This document shows, in pieces, positions 19,101-27,718 of a stretch of DNA of 64,000 nt (the first letter of the stretch is position 1; each line of letters opens with the position of its first letter). The translations under genes and the position numbers were made by a program. The DNA is from Anaerococcus lactolyticus ATCC 51172 (GTDB taxonomy: Bacteria; Bacillota; Clostridia; Tissierellales; Peptoniphilaceae): assembly GCF_000156575.1 (NCBI RefSeq), contig NZ_GG666044.1:31118-95117 (forward strand), given 5' to 3'. Under the pieces are notes generated by a model. The model had not been told where the DNA came from, searched no databases, and saw only the letters and a list, made by a program, of their open reading frames with translations.

Positions 19101-22100
19101 ATCGTATAGGGCGTCTTTTAGATTAGTAAACTTGTTCCAGTTATCAAGATTTCCTTTGCCAAATTCTATCTTAGTTGGATCTAATTTTTCGCCAGCAACT
19201 TTAATTTTACCTTTCAAGTCATCTTCTGTTGGCAAGAAATTATTAACAAGAGTTTCACCATCTTTGAATGATTCAAAGGCCTTTGTTTCTTCAACCTCTA
19301 TCTTATATCCTTTGATTTCGGTTAGCTTATATGAGTACTTGGCTTTTATTTCTGTATCTACAGTAAATTTAGCTCTGATTGGTTTGCCTGTTTTCCACTC
19401 ATCAGTGTTTGTCTTTGGGCTTGTTACTGCCCATTTTTCAAAGCTTATTTGGTATTCATTTTTACCAAATGTTACTTTTTTGCCTTCTGGCTCTGTAACA
19501 GGGATTGTTACTTCTTCCTTGTTTGTTACCCAGAAAGTCTTTTTGAATGATTCAGTAGCATACTTGTCTGTATCCACTACGACCTTGACATACCAGCTTG
19601 GAACTCCGTCAGGTTTTTTATCGCCAGTTTGTGGAATCACATTTGCTGTCACATTTTTTTCAGTGTATTGGGCAAATATTTGTGTGCCATCAGCAAATAC
19701 TCCACTAACATCAGCATCCTTACCCCAGCTTGTTGAATTAAGCTTCCAACCTGTAAAGGTGTACTGAGTTTCTAGTCCATCAACTACTTCTTTCTTACCA
19801 CTTGGCTGAGCTGGCGTGATTGTGACATTGGTGTTTGGTTTTACATAGAAAACTTCTTCTTTATTTGTCTCATCAGTCGCCTTGTCTGTTGGCACGAATG
19901 TCACTTTGTGATAGCCTACTGGTCTATCATTTAAACTACCATCGGTATTTTTAGCAGGGATTAGGTTATCAAGCTCTTTAAATTTGTAAACATACAATTT
20001 ATCTTTTGTAAAGAATGATGAAAGGAAGCTTGACTTATCTTCCCACTTGCCACCATCAGCTGTGTAACCAGGATTTGGTAGTTTTTCAATTCCATTTGTT
20101 AATGTCTTTACAAAGTCTTTATCAATATTAACATTTGGATTTACATAGAATACCTTATCGCCTTCTTTTAACTTACCATTGTCATCTGCCTTAAAGACTA
20201 CTTTTATATAGCCTTCTGGCTTTTGGTTTTCTGCACCGCTTTTATCCTTGGCTGGGATGTAATCAGGTAATTTTTTGAAAGTTCCCTTGACAGTGGTGTC
20301 TTCGGTGTATTGTTTTTGTGTAGTTGTATCCTTATCCCATTTCTCAAACTCATAGCCTACATTAGCCTTGGTAGTAGGTTGTGGGATTGTTACATCTGTG
20401 TTTGGTTTTACGTAGTAGGTTGTGGTTTCTCCCTTAAGGATTTGACCACCATCACCAACTTCAAAATTAACTGCTACATAGCCTGCTGGCTTTGGGGTTG
20501 AGTCGTTTACTTTTGGAATCACAGCTTTTAATTCATTAAAGCTTGCAGTAATCTCTGTATCCTCGTTATATTGGGTTGGGATTGTTGCATCTTGGCTCCA
20601 AGTACCAAACTCATAACCAGTATTTCCTCTGGCATCTGCAGGTGGAACTAATTTTACATACTTCTTTGGATTTACAAAGTAAGTTTTTTCTGTAACAGTA
20701 CCATTTCCACTATTATCAGCCTTAAAGGTTACTGTAACATACTTATCATCTGGTTTATCTGGATTTTGATTTGTTTTTTCAACGAAGTCTGGGAGGGTTT
20801 TTGCGCTAGCAGTTACAACTATGTCTTGATCTCCAATTACAGTTGTATCAACCTTATCCCACTTATCAAACTTATAACCAGTTTCTTCTTTGACTGATGG
20901 GTAACCATATTTTGTAGCATTATCCTTAATTGCCTTTAATGTGAGAACATGTCCACTCGCATCTTTTGCATTTTTCTTAACGTAGTAATACTTAACATTT
21001 TCTAGGCTCAAGCCTTCTTTTGCTTCAAAGCTTACTCTTACATAACCTTCTGGTCTTGTCATTGGTTCTTTAGGGTCATATGAGATTATATTTTCATCAT
21101 TTGTCCATTGGGCTATGGCTTTCTCATCTTTTGTTAATGTGATAGTTTCGCCTGGTTGATATGTTCTTTCTCCAACCTTCCAACCAATAAACTTGGCATC
21201 TGCCTTTGTTATACCACTAGCTGAGGCTAGTTTTGTGCTTTCACCATGAGTTACCTTCTCATCATTAGGCTTAATTCCAGTACCACCATTGAGGTCATAG
21301 GTCAATGTAACTTTCTTTTTCTCAAATTTAGCTACAAATTCCTTATCACCTTTGATTGGTTTATTTTGATCTAAGTCTTCAACCCATTCTTTAAATGTAT
21401 AATCTTTATCAGCTATGGTTGCTGGTACTGCAAGTTCTTTTTCTCCTGCTGTTTGGCCATCTGCTAAGACTTTTAGTTTTATATTAGCGTCTGGATTTAC
21501 ATAGTAGACTTTTTTATCTGCCTTTCCAAATAATTTACCATTTTCAGCTGTCCTAAAGGTTACTGTTACATAGCCGGCTGGCTTTTCTTGGTTTTCTTTG
21601 GTTTTTTCTACTATATCATCTGACTTATCAAAGTTAAATACAAATTCTGTTTTGTCAGCAAATGTGCCTTTTAATTTTTTGTCCGCTTCATTAGTCCAAT
21701 TTTCTCCATTTACTATATAGCCTGTATTTGGGGTCTTTTTAATAGCTTTTGCAGTATCTGTCAAGTCGACTTCTACTTCTGGGCTTACGTAGTAGACAAA
21801 GTTTCCGGTTAGTGTTTGTTCAAATTTTCCACCTTCGCCTGGTTTGAAGGTTACTTTGACATAATTATCCATAGCATCTCTTGGTTTTGATCCATCAGAG
21901 TTTGCTGGGATTATGTTTTTGTGAACTTCTACTGGGATTATGACTGGGTTGTCATTTGTTCCTTCGGTTGAGCCGTCTTTGTATTTAATAGTTACTTTGG
22001 CTTCTGACTTACCAACTGTCTTTCCATCTGGTTTTGAAATTACTGTTATAGATTCAATTACCTTACCAGTTGGTGGTGTAATTTTTTCTTTTAATATATC

Positions 22101-25100
22101 TTCAGTTATCTCTTTGCCCTCAGGTGTGTCGAGCTTAGTTGTATCTGCTGGCTTAGTTGCACCAAATTCTTCATCGTATGCTGCTTCGATTACAGTTACC
22201 TTGTCTGTGTATTTGTTTTTAGCTAGGTCAATTTTTGTTGGTGGGTTTACAGCTGTTAAGGTGTTATCGTCTACACCAGTCTTAACCTTTTGCCATTCTT
22301 TGAATTTGTAAGTTACTTTCTTTTTACCAGCGTTTGGAACGTCAATTTCTTGGTTAGCCTTACCTGTTGGGGTTGCGACTATTATTTCTACATTCTTACT
22401 AGGGTTTACCCAGAAAGTTCTTTCAAAAACTTCAGTCGCCTTGTCTGTTGTCCTTACAATTACTTTGACAAAGGTGTCTGGCACGTCTGGCTTATCTTTT
22501 CCTTTTTCTTGCTCAACCACATCATCAGATTTCCTTGGGCTTATTACTGTTTCTTCTGTGAACATATGACGTTTTTCAAAGTCAAATTTACCATTTTCTG
22601 CCTTGTTTTCGTTTTGTTTAACTATATCAGCTGTCCAATTTATAAATGTTGAAGAGCCGTCTGGATTAACTTTTGGGATATTTACCCAAGCATTTGGATT
22701 GACGTAGTAGACCTTGTTGTCCTTGGCTGTCATGTCGCCTGTTGGAGCAACTGTGACTTTTACATAGTTACCTGTAATCTCTTTTAGGTCGCCTTCTTCT
22801 GCTTGGCTTAGGTATATAGGCTTATCTCCATTACCGTTTAGGGCTTCGTAGACGTTTTTGTAGACCTTGATTGGGATTTCAAGGTCCATGTCTTTTTTAT
22901 TGCCCTTAAATTTGACTTTTGCCTTGACAGTCACTTTACGAACAACTTCTTTAGCATCTGCGTTGCCAGCTTCTTCTACTAATTTGAAAACTTGCTCATC
23001 ACTTGTTAATTCATTTCCAGCTTCGTCGTATAGCTTTATTTCAGTTCCTTCTGGAAGAGCTTTTTTCTCACCATTTTTATAGTAAACTATTTTTTCCTTT
23101 AACTTTTCTATAGTTGGAGCAAAATCATTTGTCCAAGTATTGTTAGGGTCTTTGAAGGATTCTGTAGTTACTAATTCCTTAGCCACTACGTCTTCCCAAT
23201 TAAAATAGGCAGTGAATACGTAATAATCTTTATCTTCCTTATCGATAGTGGTGTTTTCATTTAACAATTGTTTATTATCCCATTTCACAAACATCTTGCC
23301 ACTATCTGGGGTGATGTAGTACTTGTCGGCTTCCTTTGTTTCTCCATCTTTTAATTCTTTTGGTACTGGAAGGTGGTCTGATTTTAGTCCCTTGATTACA
23401 TCGTAATTAAGTTCTGTAATATCATTGCCCTTATCATCCTTACCAAAAGAGCCACCCTTGTCTGCCTTGAAGGTCACTCTTACATAACCATCTGGAACTG
23501 GGTCGTCTTTTGGCACTTCGATTATCCTTACGTCCTTATAATAGAAGAATATTTGGTCTAATCTTGTGCCGTTTATGCCCAAAAGTTCATTTGTTTCTTC
23601 ATCTACATCAAAGAAGAGTTGCTGTTGTGGGTCGCTTGTTAGCTTCCAACCAGCGATTGGTCTGTAGTTTCTAGCATCGTAGTAGCGATTACCATTTGTA
23701 ACAGGTTCTGGTTTTACAATCTGATAATCTTTAATAATGGATTCTAATTCTAATTTCTTAGCTTCTAATTTCTCTTTGTTCTTCTTGTTTGCTTCAAGGA
23801 GCTCATCTCCTGTTAATCCTTCAGTAGAAATAAGTTCCAAGCCTTTCAAGTCTTTAAGGAAGTTTTCAACTTTTTCCTTACCCCTTTCATCTATATAGTT
23901 GACCTTGTACTCACGTTGTCTAAATGGTCTATAGAAGAATTTGAAGACATTATTATCTTTTGCTTTAGGGTTATCTATCATTTGGCTTGGCTTGCCAGGG
24001 GCTGGAATCTTTTCTGGTTCTACCCTAAAGGTCTGGAAGTAGGAGTTGTTTAATTTTACTCTTCCATTGTATTCTTCGTACTCTGTTTTTAGTTTTTCAG
24101 GCAATTTTTTAAGTTCGTCATTAGTTGCTAGGATATATTGACCGTTTTTGTTATTAGCTGTTGCTGAAACTAGGTAGCCTGATCTCTGATCTTCGAGTGT
24201 GCCTTCCCCTTTCCTATCTAATTTAAAGTCCTTGTCCAAATAATAGTGATTGATAGCTACATCCACTCTTTGGTTTGGCACCCAAATTGCCTTTAGATAT
24301 ACTGGTGCTACAACGTCGTTACCGAAGGAGTATAATTCTGGAACCTTATAAGTTTCTCTGTAAGAGTTGTCTATTTCGTCTGTGTAATCACCTTTTGCAT
24401 TTTTCTTATAGTGAACTACTTCCCAACCCATAAAGTCGTAGCCTTTTCTTGTAGGCTTCTTAGGTTCTACAAGTTTTTGCCTTTGAATAACTGTAAAGAC
24501 TTGATTGTCTCCATCATTGGCTTCTTTTTTCGCATAGGTGTTTATTTCTTCTTGACCTATGTCACCTTCTTGAATCTTTTTGCGGCTTGTAGTTAAATTT
24601 TCTTCCTTAATATTTCTTAAATTTCCACCATTAGGGTCGAAAGTTACCTTCCACTTGTAGTCAGGTTCGCCCCATTTTGCGTATAGATTAAGTGGGTGAG
24701 TTGGCATTGTTTCTTTTGGATTTTCCCAAATAAGCTTATTTCCAGCAGGGTCTAGGGCCCAACCCTTAAATACCATTTGATCGGAAAGGTCATCCGGTCT
24801 CTTAACTTTTAACTTGCCATCTTTTGGATCTTTAAAGACAAGGTCAGTAAGGCCTAACTTTTTTAAATTTTCTGGATCATCCAATAAGTTTTTTGGGTCT
24901 TCTTTAAAATATTCTTTATCATCTCTATCTAGATTTGAATCTACCAAATCAGGGCTTAAAACCTTTAGTGGAAATTCGTAGAAGGTTTCTAATGAGTTAG
25001 TAGGCTTAAAATAACTATCATCTCTAGTTATTGATGGGTCGTAGTTGAACCTTAGTGGGTACTTGTTACGTTTGTAATGGAATTGAAGGTAGCCATTTTC

Positions 25101-26711
25101 TGTAAATGCTTGGCCACCTTCCTTTACGTCGTCCCATTCGTCGGAATCGCTAAAAAAGTGTTGTATAAAGTCCAGCTGGCCGATGGGAAGTTTGATTCCA
25201 TTGTTGTTATAGTATGTCCCACAATTGTTTTGTGTGATTTCATCACGCTCATCGTTTAGTTCACCTATTCTATCTTCGTCAACACGTCCATCTTCCTCAC
25301 TACCCTCTTTGATTACTGGCCATGCTTTCATAGGTTCATATCCATAAGGAGTAAAGCCTGTAACTAAAGGGTATTTGTGGCCATAGCCTGGTTCAGCCGT
25401 ATCTGCCTTGGTTCTAACAAGGTCATAGCGTATTATGGTTTCGCCATCCTTAAAGCCGTCCATCCAAAAGTCCATGTGGTGAGGAATAGAAGGATGATCC
25501 TGTTTTATACCAAAGGAAAGGGTTGTAAAATCGAATCTATCTAGATCGATTTTTGTGCCATCGCCCTTGTCTATATGTTTAGTATAGCCGCCCCATTTAG
25601 TGTAGTTTTCCATGTCTAGGAACTCTTCTGCATTTAGCCTATAAGGTGGTGTGTCTAAATGACGTGGAAAATTCGGTTCAGCGTAGTTTGGTCCCCAGCC
25701 AAAGCTTTGGTAGCCAGGTGTGAAGCCCTTGGTTTGCTTGGCGTCATTTGGCCACTTATACATCATCTCATTGAATCTTGCCTTGTAGTGGTATGGATTG
25801 CCAGGTCCGCCCTTCATTACTGCCTCTCCCTTTGCAGGGTCCCATCCCCAAATCTCTGGGTAGATGGTGTTTTTTTTAGGTTGTGCATTGGACTTAGTGA
25901 AGTAGAGGTCGTAGACTTGTCTGTCGTAGTAGATGTTGTAGACTGTTTTGCCTGTTGGAGATACAGTCTTTGTCATAGTAGGTGCGTTAGGGTCTTTGTT
26001 TTGCTCATCTGTCAAATCTTTGTTGTAGACAAAGAACTTGTTTAGATAAAGATTATGGTTACGATTAAATTTTTCGCCGGCCCATATCTTATTTAGACGA
26101 GCTTGGTCTAGGTCTGGGAATTTTAATCCCTTTACAGGTTCCTCATCTAAGTTTGGTGTAAATCCTTTATCAGCATCTTTATAAACACGGGTACTCATGT
26201 AGTCGTACTTATTCATGATAGAAGCATTATCTGCATGGTCTGATTTTTCTACCCAAAATTGAACAGCGTAGTCTGCTTTTTCCTTGTCCTTCCATACGGC
26301 TGTGAAGGTAACTTTGCTAGCAGGCATCTCTAGTTTGACTGTATCACTTGATTTTTTACTTATTTGCTTTTTATCAGAATCTAACACAAATTCATCTTGT
26401 GATTTTTTTTCGTAGATAGTATTATTGAGGTCAACTAGGGCGTTGCCTGCACTATCTTTAATTATTTCACCTACTTTAAATGTTTTTTCACTATCATTTA
26501 TTGTTCCCTTTATGTCAACAGATGGCTTCCAACCTAGGAAGAGACTTCCTAACTTTGTAGGTATGCTATCGATTTTTGGAATGAACTGTTGGTAGTAGAG
26601 GGTACGATTTGGAAGTGGTGTGCCCTCCGCAGTGTCATAGTTAACATCAAAGTGGGCACGGTTATAACGGTATTCTAGAACAAAGTCCTTAGAATCGTCT
26701 GGTACTTGCAT
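16143..26711 (-). CDS. Giant cell-wall-anchored surface protein 2, main part (C-terminal of a frameshifted gene)
   Basis: This frame encodes 3522 aa from the first Met, but stays open upstream to 27041 and matches the N-terminal region of giant protein 1 there (KVKHIFQ, then the KGFVPEA / KGFEPER segment), so the Met at 26711 is not the real start. It contains InlB-B-like modules at the start, then about 15 copies of a module with the core (Y/F)(Y/W)VNP...V.IP...G..Y.F..W (for example KVYYVNPNAWVNIP), interspersed with Rib-like segments (KVHYTDGSSYVVDVPV). A P/G/D/K-rich wall-spanning repeat (about 16420-16570) precedes the sorting signal LNPHTGI, hydrophobic LGLMAASSVGLFF and RDKK. Joined to the 26999-27499 part by a -1 shift it would be about 3785 aa. 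Probable role: long fibrillar adhesin, anchored by sortase. Confidence 0.85.
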   Translation of the reverse strand: MQVPDDSKDFVLEYRYNRAHFDVNYDTAEGTPLPNRTLYYQQFIPKIDSIPTKLGSLFLGWKPSVDIKGTINDSEKTFKVGEIIKDSAGNALVDLNNTIYEKKSQDEFVLDSDKKQISKKSSDTVKLEMPASKVTFTAVWKDKEKADYAVQFWVEKSDHADNASIMNKYDYMSTRVYKDADKGFTPNLDEEPVKGLKFPDLDQARLNKIWAGEKFNRNHNLYLNKFFVYNKDLTDEQNKDPNAPTMTKTVSPTGKTVYNIYYDRQVYDLYFTKSNAQPKKNTIYPEIWGWDPAKGEAVMKGGPGNPYHYKARFNEMMYKWPNDAKQTKGFTPGYQSFGWGPNYAEPNFPRHLDTPPYRLNAEEFLDMENYTKWGGYTKHIDKGDGTKIDLDRFDFTTLSFGIKQDHPSIPHHMDFWMDGFKDGETIIRYDLVRTKADTAEPGYGHKYPLVTGFTPYGYEPMKAWPVIKEGSEEDGRVDEDRIGELNDERDEITQNNCGTYYNNNGIKLPIGQLDFIQHFFSDSDEWDDVKEGGQAFTENGYLQFHYKRNKYPLRFNYDPSITRDDSYFKPTNSLETFYEFPLKVLSPDLVDSNLDRDDKEYFKEDPKNLLDDPENLKKLGLTDLVFKDPKDGKLKVKRPDDLSDQMVFKGWALDPAGNKLIWENPKETMPTHPLNLYAKWGEPDYKWKVTFDPNGGNLRNIKEENLTTSRKKIQEGDIGQEEINTYAKKEANDGDNQVFTVIQRQKLVEPKKPTRKGYDFMGWEVVHYKKNAKGDYTDEIDNSYRETYKVPELYSFGNDVVAPVYLKAIWVPNQRVDVAINHYYLDKDFKLDRKGEGTLEDQRSGYLVSATANNKNGQYILATNDELKKLPEKLKTEYEEYNGRVKLNNSYFQTFRVEPEKIPAPGKPSQMIDNPKAKDNNVFKFFYRPFRQREYKVNYIDERGKEKVENFLKDLKGLELISTEGLTGDELLEANKKNKEKLEAKKLELESIIKDYQIVKPEPVTNGNRYYDARNYRPIAGWKLTSDPQQQLFFDVDEETNELLGINGTRLDQIFFYYKDVRIIEVPKDDPVPDGYVRVTFKADKGGSFGKDDKGNDITELNYDVIKGLKSDHLPVPKELKDGETKEADKYYITPDSGKMFVKWDNKQLLNENTTIDKEDKDYYVFTAYFNWEDVVAKELVTTESFKDPNNTWTNDFAPTIEKLKEKIVYYKNGEKKALPEGTEIKLYDEAGNELTSDEQVFKLVEEAGNADAKEVVRKVTVKAKVKFKGNKKDMDLEIPIKVYKNVYEALNGNGDKPIYLSQAEEGDLKEITGNYVKVTVAPTGDMTAKDNKVYYVNPNAWVNIPKVNPDGSSTFINWTADIVKQNENKAENGKFDFEKRHMFTEETVISPRKSDDVVEQEKGKDKPDVPDTFVKVIVRTTDKATEVFERTFWVNPSKNVEIIVATPTGKANQEIDVPNAGKKKVTYKFKEWQKVKTGVDDNTLTAVNPPTKIDLAKNKYTDKVTVIEAAYDEEFGATKPADTTKLDTPEGKEITEDILKEKITPPTGKVIESITVISKPDGKTVGKSEAKVTIKYKDGSTEGTNDNPVIIPVEVHKNIIPANSDGSKPRDAMDNYVKVTFKPGEGGKFEQTLTGNFVYYVSPEVEVDLTDTAKAIKKTPNTGYIVNGENWTNEADKKLKGTFADKTEFVFNFDKSDDIVEKTKENQEKPAGYVTVTFRTAENGKLFGKADKKVYYVNPDANIKLKVLADGQTAGEKELAVPATIADKDYTFKEWVEDLDQNKPIKGDKEFVAKFEKKKVTLTYDLNGGTGIKPNDEKVTHGESTKLASASGITKADAKFIGWKVGERTYQPGETITLTKDEKAIAQWTNDENIISYDPKEPMTRPEGYVRVSFEAKEGLSLENVKYYYVKKNAKDASGHVLTLKAIKDNATKYGYPSVKEETGYKFDKWDKVDTTVIGDQDIVVTASAKTLPDFVEKTNQNPDKPDDKYVTVTFKADNSGNGTVTEKTYFVNPKKYVKLVPPADARGNTGYEFGTWSQDATIPTQYNEDTEITASFNELKAVIPKVNDSTPKPAGYVAVNFEVGDGGQILKGETTTYYVKPNTDVTIPQPTTKANVGYEFEKWDKDTTTQKQYTEDTTVKGTFKKLPDYIPAKDKSGAENQKPEGYIKVVFKADDNGKLKEGDKVFYVNPNVNIDKDFVKTLTNGIEKLPNPGYTADGGKWEDKSSFLSSFFTKDKLYVYKFKELDNLIPAKNTDGSLNDRPVGYHKVTFVPTDKATDETNKEEVFYVKPNTNVTITPAQPSGKKEVVDGLETQYTFTGWKLNSTSWGKDADVSGVFADGTQIFAQYTEKNVTANVIPQTGDKKPDGVPSWYVKVVVDTDKYATESFKKTFWVTNKEEVTIPVTEPEGKKVTFGKNEYQISFEKWAVTSPKTNTDEWKTGKPIRAKFTVDTEIKAKYSYKLTEIKGYKIEVEETKAFESFKDGETLVNNFLPTEDDLKGKIKVAGEKLDPTKIEFGKGNLDNWNKFTNLKDALYDKLKEDGSPVGDSGPKELKIKAKLSLEDGSKVIVDVPIKLYKNIYRGLNNGDKPNIVNNDDYLKEFVKVTLVPTNLAKDSQEKVYYVNPNAKVAIPEKDPTPADNKYTFVKWYYLDAQNEKVEIKPGDRNNFTKETKIFASYSKDIGVITPLEPTVNTIIKNIGDSLSDIDYKKAITPPEGKTVDSVVIIEQDPDKRVNTNKAGSFTEKVKVHYTDGSSYVVDVPVIVSKDYVEKIDEKTTKPTGFVEVVVDSTDKAKLGANDKQVKTFYVNPKKKVSLPVAKPSGAKVKGSDITYEFEYWKVEDGSKQYQDGISDIFTAAKTTIKAKFKLNQQPLTPAIKAGEKIIPKDSVPNPRDFINNIYKDEDPSSKENLPPGTKIEFDGDGRPDTSTTGETKAKLKITYPNGKTTTVTVNVTVVENIVPQKEGEDKPKVPENYVEVVIDRTDNAVLVDGAGNKIPKTETYWVNPEKDVTITVENPTGKAINDKGDKYNFSHWDRPLSGRFVVKTIIKAQYDTYIKPEPKRDANTIVTYEGSTLTYDDYKNSITVLTITKKNEAGGEEKEEITPDKFEVTGVEGGPTAETKVPAGQTSTIVNAKVKIKLTDGREYEVKVPVKIYKNLIPVDPKSTDKVDAPEDYKKVIVDPTENAENPEIKVYYVNPKVNVTIPEMNVTPKDGGFLKGWTASDEAESPFGPRQFTNNVTTIKASYYPSVIRQVDKTTEIARPNTYVKVVVKREDDVYNKESIYWVNPKADVFLPETDGASRKDYMFVGWKYEEGTDNQLTEVPDKDFSFFKDDKQVGHTFSKKVTVISAKYVRCDVCIIPPGPTPGPTPGGDGDNPGVVTPNPENPDGGNPGDKPGDKPGDKPEDKDNPDNKDNPKDKDNPNNKDNPKDKGKNPNQKGGNEIVEIQAKIDQTVKTVGNAAGKIAGSVSATVNSGVAGTKKALAKVLNPHTGIITSYELYLGLMAASSVGLFFTRDKKNKDEE
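16420..16570 (-). repeat. Wall-spanning proline/glycine-rich repeat in giant protein 2
   Basis: The encoded peptide repeats GDKP and DNP(K/N/D)(D/N)K units just before the conserved C-terminal domain. The equivalent region in giant protein 1 has only a few GDKP units, so the repeat number differs between the paralogues. Confidence 0.75.
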
Positions 26712-26998
26712 AGGTAAAAACCCAGCTTCAGGAACAAAGCCTTTGATATCTATATCTCCTAGACCCTTTTCTTGATTTGTAAGAGGTTGGACTTCTAAGA
26801 TTGAACCGGTACTTCCTTCTTGGAGATTTGTAAGCTCATGTTCATCTATTACTTTTTTTGATTTTCCTTTTTCTACACTATTATCAGGATTTGTTATGGT
26901 TCCAGTTTCGGAATTTGCATCATAGGTTGTAATAGTGCCGTCAGGATTGGTGTACTTATTAAAATCCCCAAGGTCAGTTTGAAATATATGCTTAACTT

Positions 26999-27499
26999 TT
27001 ATCTTGTTAGGTATAGATGTGTAGTGATGTTTTTTTCCGCCTCATATCTAATGCCAGTGTCTGCGTCACCAGATTTTGTTCCACCTTTAGCTAAGTCTTT
27101 AATATGATCATAGGTATAGGTAAAATCGTCCTGAGGCTTCTTATAACCAGGAAAATTTGGAAGGTCGATTGTTTTATTAACCTTAGCTTGTTCCTCAGGA
27201 CTTGCCTTTTCACCCACACTTGCTATGTATGGCTGGTAGTTTATTTCATCGCTTTGACCCCTTTTTACCATATAGTCGGTACGTAGGGTGTAAATTTTTG
27301 GCAAGGCTGTTTTTTTAACAAAATCACCAGCATTGTCTGTCTTTGCTGGTACTACAGGCAAAGAGTTATTATTAGTATTATTAACAATCTCCGCTTGCGA
27401 GCTATTATGTGTCAAGCCACTTGCAAAGGCCGGGGCGATATTTGATGCCATCATTGTTGTGGCTATCACTAGGGCCATTAGCTTCCTTAATTTCTTCAT
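26999..27499 (-). CDS. Giant cell-wall-anchored surface protein 2, N-terminal part (signal peptide; ends in frameshift)
   Basis: The 166-aa frame begins with a signal peptide (MKKLRKLMALVIATTMMASN, likely cut after PAFA) and continues with a domain homologous to the N-terminus of giant protein 1 (QPYIASVGEKASPEEQAKVN versus QPYVASVGENASDEEKAKVN). Codons 155-157 are GAA AAA AAC; the last nine residues before the TAA at 26999 match nothing. Shifting by -1 after codon 157 continues with HHYTSIPNKIKVKHIFQ, which fits the paralogue. The start is supported by TAGGAGAAGAAG directly before the ATG. Without a frameshift event this part would be a short secreted fragment and the rest of the protein would not be made. 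Confidence 0.85.
   Translation of the reverse strand: MKKLRKLMALVIATTMMASNIAPAFASGLTHNSSQAEIVNNTNNNSLPVVPAKTDNAGDFVKKTALPKIYTLRTDYMVKRGQSDEINYQPYIASVGEKASPEEQAKVNKTIDLPNFPGYKKPQDDFTYTYDHIKDLAKGGTKSGDADTGIRYEAEKNITTHLYLTR
27029..27037 (-). other. Frameshift site: A AAA AAC slippery heptamer in giant protein 2 gene
   Basis: On the minus strand a run of seven A is followed by C. In the reading frame from 27499 it reads GAA AAA AAC, i.e. the canonical -1 slippery heptamer A AAA AAC (27035-27029). A -1 slip, or one additional A in the run, rejoins the two parts. An A8-to-A7 change would also create this heptamer by itself, so its presence does not prove programmed frameshifting. Confidence 0.85.
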
Positions 27500-27571
27500 C
27501 TTCTTCTCCTAACTTTCACTGTTGTTTTTATATATAGTTTATTAATTTCAAATTTCATTATATCATCTTTT

Positions 27572-27577
27572 ATTATA
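27572..27577 (-). promoter_or_regulatory. Probable -10 box of giant wall protein 2
   Basis: The minus strand reads TTGGTGTATAATAAAAG; GGTGTATAATAAAA is shared with giant gene 1. A second TATAAT closer to the gene (27558-27563 region) is an alternative. The divergent moxR-like promoter lies about 120 nt away. Confidence 0.45.
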
Positions 27578-27696
27578 CACCAAACTATGTAAAATATAAA
27601 CGTTAATCGTCAATTGTTTGCAAATTTTTACAAATCAATTTAATATTTCTTATTTTTTCCAAAAAAATTTAAAAGTGATATTTCCCCTGCACATTG

Positions 27697-27714
27697 TATA
27701 ATAAATCCGAGGTG
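27697..27714 (+). promoter_or_regulatory. -10 box and ribosome binding site of the moxR-like gene
   Basis: TATAAT at 27697-27702 is followed by GAGGTG at 27709-27714, 4 nt before the ATG at 27719. The untranslated leader is therefore very short. A clear -35 box is not visible. Confidence 0.55.
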
Positions 27715-27718
27715 TATT

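Noticed and set aside
8941..26045. Many plus-strand reading frames opposite the giant genes
   Set aside because: They are antisense shadows of repetitive coding sequence; peptides are low-complexity or hydrophobic without family resemblance and have no translation signals.
26711..26711. Met at 26711 as the true start of giant protein 2
   Set aside because: It has no signal peptide or ribosome binding site, and the frame continues upstream with homology to the paralogue's N-terminus.
8500..27700. Insertion sequence or phage origin of the giant-gene region
   Set aside because: No transposase, integrase, terminal inverted repeats or att-like sites were recognised; duplication by recombination between repeats explains the layout.
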